DNA of 18,967 bases from Cytophagales bacterium (lineage in GTDB: Bacteria; Bacteroidota; Bacteroidia; Cytophagales; Cyclobacteriaceae), in NCBI GenBank assembly GCA_003500135.1, contig DNTA01000156.1:1-18967 (forward strand). Direction: 5' to 3'. The translations under genes and the position numbers were made by a program. The notes under the pieces are model-generated. The model was not told the DNA's origin and did no database searches. It saw nothing but the letters and a program-made list of their open reading frames with translations. Shown here in pieces: positions 1 through 5,658 of this stretch (position 1 is the first letter of the stretch; every line of letters starts with the position of its first letter).

Positions 1-360
1 TGATTCTTCGGTTGGGTAATTAAGCCATACAAATTTTGACCAATCCTTGTGTGGGTATTTTGCACGGACTTTGAATTTGCCTTCAGGGGTACATTGGTCA
101 CCTTCCATTCTTTTATCATCGATGGGATTACCACCAAATACTACAGGGTAACTTCGAATAGATCGATCTTGATATTTAACGGATAGTGTATACTCAGACT
201 TATCAATGAATAGGAAAATTTCAGAGTGGTTGATACTAAGTGAGTCCAACAATTCCGTTAAGGACAAATCGTTAGATAGTCCAAATGCTTTTTCTGATTT
301 ACCACACTTCCAAAGGAGAAGAGATATTGTAATAAGCAAAAATAAAGAAGTGCGACTCAT
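1..360 (-). CDS. L,D-transpeptidase-like (YkuD family) exported protein, 3' end cut off by window edge
   Basis: An open frame of 120 codons starts at ATG 360-358 and runs off the left edge. An N-terminal hydrophobic stretch (residues about 5-17) is followed by Cys19, so it is exported or a lipoprotein, although Lys before the Cys makes a poor lipobox. Residues 47-115 resemble the beginning of a YkuD catalytic domain: a strand pair around FIDKSEYTLSV (51-61), then SYPVVFGGNP (70-79) and EGDQCTPEGKFKV (86-98). The GD..TPEG.F signature is typical of L,D-transpeptidases, which form 3-3 peptidoglycan crosslinks or attach proteins to the wall. The catalytic HG...S.GC motif would lie beyond the edge and is not visible, so activity is unconfirmed. 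The start codon overlaps the stop of the upstream receptor gene by 4 bp (ATGA), which suggests co-transcription and translational coupling. Confidence 0.8.
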   Translation of the reverse strand, partial: MSRTSLFLLITISLLLWKCGKSEKAFGLSNDLSLTELLDSLSINHSEIFLFIDKSEYTLSVKYQDRSIRSYPVVFGGNPIDDKRMEGDQCTPEGKFKVRAKYPHKDWSKFVWLNYPTEES

Positions 361-1961
361 TGCTCATCCACTGCTTCACCTTTCAATTGCCTCAAATCAT
401 CCTTAAGGCTGCGTATTTCATCTTCGTATTCCCGGGTTTTGCGGTGCATTTGTTCCTGCGTAGCTTGCAGCTCCTCCATATTTTGCCTCATTTCTTCCTC
501 CTGGGCTTTCATTTCCTCCGCCTGTTGTTGGGATTGCTCCAGCAAACCACGAGTGTGTTCATTGGTACGAACGGTTATGATCGCCGAAGCAATGATTTCG
601 GCTAATTGCTCAAGAAAATCGAGGTGGTATTTTTCATACTTTTTGAATGACGCAATTTCCAGAACACCTTCAATCTGGTCATTGGATTTGAGAGGTACTA
701 TTACCAGGCTTTCAGGGTTGGCCATGCCTATTCCCGAAGTGATATTCAAGTAATTTTGTGGTACGTTTTCAAGGTAGATCAACTCACCTTCCAGATAGCA
801 TTGGCCGATCATCCCCTCACCCGGTTTTACTTTTTTCTCCATAAATTTATGCCTTTCGTAGGCATAACAGCTGACCATTTCCAGGTACCTCTCGCTTTCG
901 GATGGGTCATTGATAATGAACAATCCGCCTTGTTTGGCCTCCATGTATTGTACAATTTCGGAAATAATGTTTTCCGAAAGCATGGTTACATCATTTTGAT
1001 ACTTACGGACGATATCTGCAAACTTTGTAAGGCCTTCATTTTTCCAAATGCGTTTTTCATCATCGTCTTTCAGTTCCTTCAAATGCTCGCGTAACTTCAC
1101 TAATTCCCCGGATATGTTTTCCTGGTTGAGGTGTTCGTTATTTTCATTCAAGCCGTCCCAGTTAACATTGTAGTCATTTTCGGCAATTCCTTTGATGAAT
1201 TGGGCCGCGAGTTTAAGATTTTCAAGAATTGATTTTGTAACGGAATCCTGATCAGTTGTATCTATTTCTTCGCCATTATTAAAGACAAGTGTTCTATTGC
1301 TGCTATCCAGTCCTTTAAGCAGCTCACGTCGGCGATGTGAAGTTTTTTTATAATTAATGGCCGCAAAGATTAAGATAGCGACACATACGATAAAGAAAAG
1401 GATCAATGATGTACCGGAAACAATCCGCCAGGTATTGTATTTCCGCTCAATGGAATCCAATCGTTCGTTCATTTCATCCCTGGTTTCCTGTAAGTAAGCG
1501 CCATAAATATTGTAGGCTTCCAGTCCACGATCTTCCTCCACTATTTTTTGTACCTCTTCCATATTGCCGTTTTGAAGCATGTTAACCATATCTTCAACCA
1601 AGGCTAAATAGTCCAGGTATGCTTTTCTTGCTTCTTTGAAAGCAATGAGGTCAAAATCAAGCTCTTTGACAGATTCTTCAAGTTCATTTATTGCGATTAT
1701 GCGCTGTGCGATGCGGAAAGGCTCCAGCATGCCTTCTTCCGGATTAATATAATATCCACGTAAACCAAGATCTGATAGCATTACCGTGTTGCTGACATTG
1801 TCCAGTAAGCTGTTGAGTTCAATAAGGTTGTCCTTTTCCTTAACGTATTGTGCCACTACATTACGGTAGAAAAAGTTTATGGCAACATTTATTATCAGCA
1901 GTAGTATGAGCAAATAGATGCCGTAAATAAATGCTTTTTCCGTGTTTTTGATTTTGAACAT
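357..1961 (-). CDS. Membrane receptor with CHASE3-like periplasmic domain, GAF domain and C-terminal coiled coil
   Basis: The 534-aa protein has a first transmembrane helix at about 11-32, a helical extracytoplasmic domain (33-178) resembling CHASE3 (LSDLGLRGYYIN at 62-73), and a second transmembrane helix at 179-202. A linker (about 240-320) leads to a GAF domain at about 325-465, with AKQGGLFIINDP (342-353), KPGEGMIGQCYLEGE (379-393) and a VIVPLK strand (419-425). It ends in a Glu/Gln-rich coiled coil (470-528, QEEEMRQNMEELQATQEQM). In Bacteroidota this GAF plus coiled coil usually precedes a PAS, kinase, cyclase or PP2C output domain; here the protein simply ends. It therefore probably senses an extracellular and a cytoplasmic signal and passes it to a partner. 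No kinase, cyclase or methyl-accepting core is visible. The downstream coupled gene is the L,D-transpeptidase, which hints at wall-related signalling (inference). Confidence 0.85.
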   Translation of the reverse strand: MFKIKNTEKAFIYGIYLLILLLIINVAINFFYRNVVAQYVKEKDNLIELNSLLDNVSNTVMLSDLGLRGYYINPEEGMLEPFRIAQRIIAINELEESVKELDFDLIAFKEARKAYLDYLALVEDMVNMLQNGNMEEVQKIVEEDRGLEAYNIYGAYLQETRDEMNERLDSIERKYNTWRIVSGTSLILFFIVCVAILIFAAINYKKTSHRRRELLKGLDSSNRTLVFNNGEEIDTTDQDSVTKSILENLKLAAQFIKGIAENDYNVNWDGLNENNEHLNQENISGELVKLREHLKELKDDDEKRIWKNEGLTKFADIVRKYQNDVTMLSENIISEIVQYMEAKQGGLFIINDPSESERYLEMVSCYAYERHKFMEKKVKPGEGMIGQCYLEGELIYLENVPQNYLNITSGIGMANPESLVIVPLKSNDQIEGVLEIASFKKYEKYHLDFLEQLAEIIASAIITVRTNEHTRGLLEQSQQQAEEMKAQEEEMRQNMEELQATQEQMHRKTREYEDEIRSLKDDLRQLKGEAVDEQ

Positions 1962-1983
1962 GACTTAGCCTTTGTTTGCCCTT

Positions 1984-1991
1984 CAAATATA
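1984..1991 (-). promoter_or_regulatory. Candidate Bacteroidota -7 promoter element for the CHASE3/GAF receptor gene
   Basis: Read on the minus strand the site is TATATTTG, an exact match to the Bacteroidota -7 consensus TAnnTTTG, 22 bp upstream of the receptor start codon. No TTTG -33 element stands at the 19-bp spacing seen for the tRNA and rpmH promoters, so the call rests on the -7 box and its position only. Confidence 0.4.
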
Positions 1992-2176
1992 GAAATTATG
2001 CGCAATATAGCATGATGCTGCTTTGACTCTGCATTTACAGGATTCCCTTTTTCATGGTTGTAAGAACCACCACGACTTCAAGCTTAATCATGCTAATTTG
2101 CTTTATTATATCCAATAAATTGGCAGGATTCGATTAATTGAACATATACTTGGATCAAAAGAAACCGTTGAAGGGT

Positions 2177-2776
2177 TTAAGCTGGTTTTTTGGCAATCAA
2201 ACGGATAATATTTGCCTGTCCACGATGATGGGAACCCTCCTCAAGGGAAATTTCTTTTTCTTCCAGAAGGGATATCTCAAAATCTTTAAAATCTTTTTTC
2301 AGAATGTCATGGCTATACAAAAGATCGATATCTTTTGGTCCTCCCGATTGATTGTTGATTTGTGATGTATGGAATGCTTCGATCAGGATCGTGCCACCCG
2401 GCTTCAGATACCTATTCAGGTGATCAAACACGTCTTTTCTTGTATCAGAAGGAAAATGGGCGTATATGTAAGCAATCATATCATACTTTTCAGTGTCGGC
2501 CATGTACGTGTTGGCTTTGGCAATCTGGTACTGTATAATCACCGAATTTTCGTTGGCCAGTGTCTCTGCTTTAACCTTTCCTATTTCACTGATATCAAAA
2601 GCATCCACTTTCCATCCCATTGCAGCGGCAAAAACGGCATTTCTGCCCTCACCTTCGCATGGAAGCAGTATTTTACCGGGCCTTAATTTGGTTAGCCGCT
2701 CCGCAAAAAACTCATTGGGATGAATACCATAAATATATTCGCTCGTGCTATATTTTTCGTTCCAGAAAGCTTCCAT
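2177..2776 (-). CDS. Class I SAM-dependent methyltransferase (TehB / thiopurine-methyltransferase-like)
   Basis: The 199-aa protein shows a compact Rossmann-type methyltransferase fold. SAM-binding motif I is ILLPCEGEGRNAVFAA (36-51), the acidic end of strand 2 is Asp61 (VDAFDIS), YDMIAYIYAHFP (98-109) fits motif IV/strand 4, and LKPGGTILIEAF (124-135) is the typical post-motif strand. The N-terminal FWNEKYSTSEYIYGIHPNEF resembles TehB and small-molecule methyltransferases, which detoxify tellurite, thiopurines or other small molecules. The substrate cannot be inferred here. It stands alone, with 215 bp downstream before the receptor gene and the tRNA terminator upstream. No exact TAnnTTTG element was found in the AT-rich 100 bp before its start. 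Confidence 0.85.
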   Translation of the reverse strand: MEAFWNEKYSTSEYIYGIHPNEFFAERLTKLRPGKILLPCEGEGRNAVFAAAMGWKVDAFDISEIGKVKAETLANENSVIIQYQIAKANTYMADTEKYDMIAYIYAHFPSDTRKDVFDHLNRYLKPGGTILIEAFHTSQINNQSGGPKDIDLLYSHDILKKDFKDFEISLLEEKEISLEEGSHHRGQANIIRLIAKKPA

Positions 2777-2882
2777 TGCAATTATTTTATTGTTGTATAT
2801 TAAATAGATAATACGATTTGGGTTTTCTAATCGATGCTTAAAAATATAAAAATTTATATAAAATGTTGGATATAGTACCGCG

Positions 2883-2913
2883 AAAATAAAAATGACCTAC
2901 TCAATCGAGTAGG
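2883..2913 (-). terminator. Rho-independent terminator of tRNA-Ala
   Basis: On the minus strand a perfect 7-bp stem CCTACTC/GAGTAGG (2896-2913) with a 4-nt loop is followed within two bases by the T-rich run ATTTTTATTTT. It lies 3 bp past the CCA end of the tRNA, so it probably ends that transcript. Confidence 0.8.
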
Positions 2914-2916
2914 CCT

Positions 2917-2993
2917 TGGTGGAGCATATCGGAGTCGAACCGATGACCTCTACGCTGCCAGCGTAGCGCTCTAGCCAGCTGAGCTAATGCCCC
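2917..2993 (-). tRNA. tRNA-Ala (anticodon GGC), CCA encoded
   Basis: On the minus strand the 5' end GGGGCAT pairs with ATGCTCC (one G-U pair) as a 7-bp acceptor stem, followed by discriminator A and an encoded CCA at 2919-2917. The D arm contains AGCTCAGCTGGCTAGAGC. The anticodon stem CTACG/CGTAG encloses the loop CTGGCAG, giving anticodon GGC, which reads GCC (and possibly GCU) alanine codons. The T arm carries the usual GGTTCGACTCC segment. Its promoter overlaps the end of the nlpC-like gene and it has its own terminator. Confidence 0.96.
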
Positions 2994-3012
2994 ATTGTTT
3001 TGTAAGGCAGCG

Positions 3013-3043
3013 CAAATATAATGCTCCTGTGTAAATTCTCAAA
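3013..3043 (-). promoter_or_regulatory. Bacteroidota-type promoter of tRNA-Ala (TTTG-N19-TATATTTG)
   Basis: Minus-strand TTTG (3043-3040) and TATATTTG (3020-3013) are separated by exactly 19 bp and fit the Bacteroidota -33/-7 consensus TTTG / TAnnTTTG. The -7 box ends 20 bp before the mature tRNA 5' end, leaving a short leader. The -33 element overlaps the stop codon of the nlpC-like gene (3041-3039), so the tRNA need not depend on read-through from it. Confidence 0.7.
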
Positions 3044-3512
3044 ATTTAATACGCCTGGCCTTAACAAATATTCCCTGATAATAATTTGACATCAGGTTAG
3101 CTTCTATTACCCCCCTGCTGGAAGAGGCATGAATAAAGGTAATATTTTCACCAGGCCCTCTATCAGTGACCAGGCCGGCATGAGTGATTTTGCGTTTCCC
3201 CTTTTTATATGAAAAAAAAACGAGGTCACCAGGTTGTAGATTATTTATATGCACTTTTTTTCCCAGTTTACTCTGTTGTCTGGCAGTACGTGGTATATAT
3301 ATTTCTATGGCTTCAAAGCTTCTTTTGAGCAGACCGGAACAGTCCATTCCAAGTGTAGTTGTGCCACCATATTTATAGGGCACACCGATATAGCTACGCG
3401 CTCTTTGCACTACAATATCCGTTTTTTGTATCCGTGCCTTACGAGAAGTAGCACATGAAGTCAAAAGTAAAAATGATACAACAAATAAAAGGATTGGTCT
3501 TGATGCTTTCAT
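3039..3512 (-). CDS. NlpC/P60 family cell-wall hydrolase lipoprotein
   Basis: The 157-aa protein begins with a lipoprotein signal, hydrophobic core 6-18 and lipobox LLTSC with Cys20. The NlpC/P60 domain fills residues about 32-155. Catalytic Cys58 sits in MDCSGL, His111 in THAGLV and the third residue His128 in FIHASSS; GVPYKYGGTT (43-52) and LQPGDLVFF (92-100) are also typical. Such enzymes cut the D-Glu-DAP (or similar) bond in peptidoglycan stem peptides; this would be a lipid-anchored, Spr/MepS-like short form. It is divergent from asnB and followed by tRNA-Ala 45 bp downstream. The start is the only ATG that gives a complete lipoprotein signal. Confidence 0.92.
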   Translation of the reverse strand: MKASRPILLFVVSFLLLTSCATSRKARIQKTDIVVQRARSYIGVPYKYGGTTTLGMDCSGLLKRSFEAIEIYIPRTARQQSKLGKKVHINNLQPGDLVFFSYKKGKRKITHAGLVTDRGPGENITFIHASSSRGVIEANLMSNYYQGIFVKARRIKF

Positions 3513-3581
3513 AAAAAAATAACGATCTGATCCATAATGACTTTATGGAAGAATATGATATGATTAAAAAATTGCCTAAGC

Positions 3582-3605
3582 TTTTGTAATATTAATACAA
3601 AATTA
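3582..3605 (-). promoter_or_regulatory. AT-rich inverted repeat overlapping a candidate -7 box between nlpC-like gene and asnB
   Basis: TTTTGTA (3582-3588) and TACAAAA (3596-3602) form a perfect 7-bp inverted repeat with a 7-bp spacer. The right arm overlaps a minus-strand TAATTTTG (3605-3598), an exact TAnnTTTG match placed about 85 bp upstream of the nlpC-like start. The layout would suit an operator over a promoter, but AT-rich repeats of this size occur by chance and no -33 box is seen. Confidence 0.25.
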
Positions 3606-3651
3606 AAGTTTCTTTTTGGAAAACCATCAGTAAAACCTGCTTTCAAATCAC

Positions 3652-5547
3652 ATGTGTGGCATAAATGGAATTTATTCATTCAATGAAGCAGGCAGATTTA
3701 ATTCAATAAATCATGCCCGGGCAACTGCTTCACTACATCATCGCGGCCCCGATGACCAGGGTCAATATATTCAAGAGCATATTTCCCTTGGCCATAGAAG
3801 GTTATCGATAATCGATCTTAGTGAACATGGCCACCAACCTATGTCCGATGCTACCGATCAATATGTCATTGTCTTTAATGGTGAAATCTATAATTATCAA
3901 TCGCTAAAAAAAGATTTGGAAAATCGTGGGCATAGGTTCCACTCTCAAACCGACACTGAAGTGCTGCTAAATGCTTATAAAGCCTGGGGTTCTGGTTGTC
4001 TATCCAAACTCAATGGTTTTTTTGCCTTTGCAATTTATGGCAAAAGCGCCAAAAATCTGTTTATAGCCCGCGATCGATATGGTATAAAGCCCCTTTACTA
4101 TTTCTATGATGAAGACAAGTTTATTTTCGGATCCGAATTGCAGGCCATACTTGCGTATGGCATAGATAAACAACTGGATAATACAGCGCTATTTTCCTAT
4201 TTGCAACTCAATTATTTACCAGCGCCATGTACAATGGTAGAAGGGGTTATGTCATTGTTGCCAGGACATTACATTGAAGTGGCAAAGAAGAAAGTGGAAC
4301 TAAAGGCGTACTATGACATAGAAGAAAAGGCCCGGTATACAAAACAAATCGATTACAGGTCTGCCAGGGGTCAAATTGGTAGCCTTTTGGAGCAATCTGT
4401 TTGCGATAGACTGGTAGCTGATGTGCCTTTAGGTACTTTTTTAAGTGGAGGTATTGATTCTTCAATCATCACAGGCATCGCGGCTAAGCATAAAGAGAAT
4501 ATAGATTCCTTTTCGATCGGATATGCTGATGAGCCCTTTTTCGATGAAACGAGTTATGCAAAAGAGGTGGCAGAACATTTTGGTACCCGGCATACAGTTT
4601 TCAGGCTCAACAATAGCGATCTGGAGCAGCATCTGGATCAGATCTTAAATCACTTTGATCAGCCATTTGCCGATTCTTCGGCTATCCCCACTTATTTGTT
4701 AAGTAAGCTTACCAGGCAACATGTAAAGGTAGCGCTATCCGGTGATGGCGCCGATGAGCTTTTTTCAGGATACCACAAACACGAGGCTTTCCGAAGAAGC
4801 ATGTCATCGGGTTGGATGAATGGTGTTTTGCCATTTACTTCCGTTTTATGGCAAAACCTACCCGCCTCACGTAATAATGCGTTTTCCAATAAAATAAGGC
4901 AATTAAGAAAATATTCTGAAGGACTGAAGCTTTCTTTGCCGGAGAGGTACTGGCGATGGGCCTCCATAACAGGTCCTGAAACGGTTCAACACTGGATGGA
5001 AGTAAGTCATAACGAGGGTATAGAATGGAAAGCATATGATGCAATGCGCGCTAATTATTTAAATGGGTTAACAGAGAAAGACATGAACCGTGTTTTGTTG
5101 GCAGACATGAAGCTTGTGTTGCCCAATGATATGCTAAAAAAAGTAGATCATATGTCAATGGCCCACGGCTTGGAAGTCCGTGTACCCTTTCTCGACCATC
5201 GGTTGGTTGAATTTGTTCAAAGCTTACCCGCTGAATATAAGATCAACGAAAATATGCGAAAGCGCATTCTTCAGGATACTTACCGGGGTTTTTTACCGGA
5301 GGCCTTGTACAACCGGCCAAAGAAAGGGTTTGAGGCGCCACTTTTAAAATGGTTTCGTGGAAGCCTCAAGTCATTAATTTGTGATGATCTGTTGCAGGAT
5401 AAATTTATTGCAGAGCAGGGTGTTTTCGTTCCTTCAGAAATAAAGTTGCTCAAGAAACAGCTCTTTTCAAGAAACCCGGGTGATGTACACGCACAAATAT
5501 GGGCGCTACTCGTTTTTCAGCGCTGGTGGAAGCGATTTATGCAGTAA
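3652..5547 (+). CDS. asnB: Asparagine synthase (glutamine-hydrolysing)
   Basis: This 631-aa protein has the full two-domain AsnB architecture and makes asparagine from aspartate, ATP and glutamine in the cytoplasm. The N-terminal class II glutaminase starts MCGINGIYSF with nucleophile Cys2, which fixes the start codon. RGPDDQG (31-37), the LGHRRLSIIDLS segment (46-57) and FNGEIYN (75-81) are glutaminase landmarks. The synthetase domain has the PP-loop SGGIDSS (265-271), a FSIGYAD strand (287-293) and ALSGDGADELFSGY (361-374). Length matches the ~600-630 aa bacterial type that also includes paralogues in exopolysaccharide or peptide clusters; nothing in the neighbourhood suggests such a cluster. 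No Shine-Dalgarno sequence precedes it. Confidence 0.95.
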   Translation: MCGINGIYSFNEAGRFNSINHARATASLHHRGPDDQGQYIQEHISLGHRRLSIIDLSEHGHQPMSDATDQYVIVFNGEIYNYQSLKKDLENRGHRFHSQTDTEVLLNAYKAWGSGCLSKLNGFFAFAIYGKSAKNLFIARDRYGIKPLYYFYDEDKFIFGSELQAILAYGIDKQLDNTALFSYLQLNYLPAPCTMVEGVMSLLPGHYIEVAKKKVELKAYYDIEEKARYTKQIDYRSARGQIGSLLEQSVCDRLVADVPLGTFLSGGIDSSIITGIAAKHKENIDSFSIGYADEPFFDETSYAKEVAEHFGTRHTVFRLNNSDLEQHLDQILNHFDQPFADSSAIPTYLLSKLTRQHVKVALSGDGADELFSGYHKHEAFRRSMSSGWMNGVLPFTSVLWQNLPASRNNAFSNKIRQLRKYSEGLKLSLPERYWRWASITGPETVQHWMEVSHNEGIEWKAYDAMRANYLNGLTEKDMNRVLLADMKLVLPNDMLKKVDHMSMAHGLEVRVPFLDHRLVEFVQSLPAEYKINENMRKRILQDTYRGFLPEALYNRPKKGFEAPLLKWFRGSLKSLICDDLLQDKFIAEQGVFVPSEIKLLKKQLFSRNPGDVHAQIWALLVFQRWWKRFMQ

Positions 5548-5633
5548 ACAATGACCTTTTACCACTTGTTCTGACTTTGCAAAATCATTAATCAATTTGC
5601 ATTAAATTCAGCGGCTTTTGAATAAAATTGCCG

Positions 5634-5641
5634 TATTTTTG
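5634..5641 (+). promoter_or_regulatory. Candidate -7 promoter element (TATTTTTG) of the FAD/Fe-S oxidase gene
   Basis: TATTTTTG matches TAnnTTTG exactly. The nearest upstream TTTG (5617-5620) is only 13 bp away, shorter than the 19 bp seen elsewhere in this window, so the -33 part is uncertain. If used, the transcript would start near 5647, leaving about 12 nt before GTG 5659 or about 40 nt before ATG 5686. Confidence 0.4.
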
Positions 5642-5658
5642 CCCACCTGAAAAAGAAG

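Noticed and set aside
206..406. 66-codon plus-strand open frame at the left edge
   Set aside because: Antisense to the partial L,D-transpeptidase gene, whose protein matches a known family and which overlaps the upstream gene by ATGA.
2052..2070. Small hairpin TGGTT-GTAAG-AACCA near the end of the methyltransferase gene
   Set aside because: Only a 5-bp stem with no T-tract on either strand, so it is not supported as a terminator or riboswitch.
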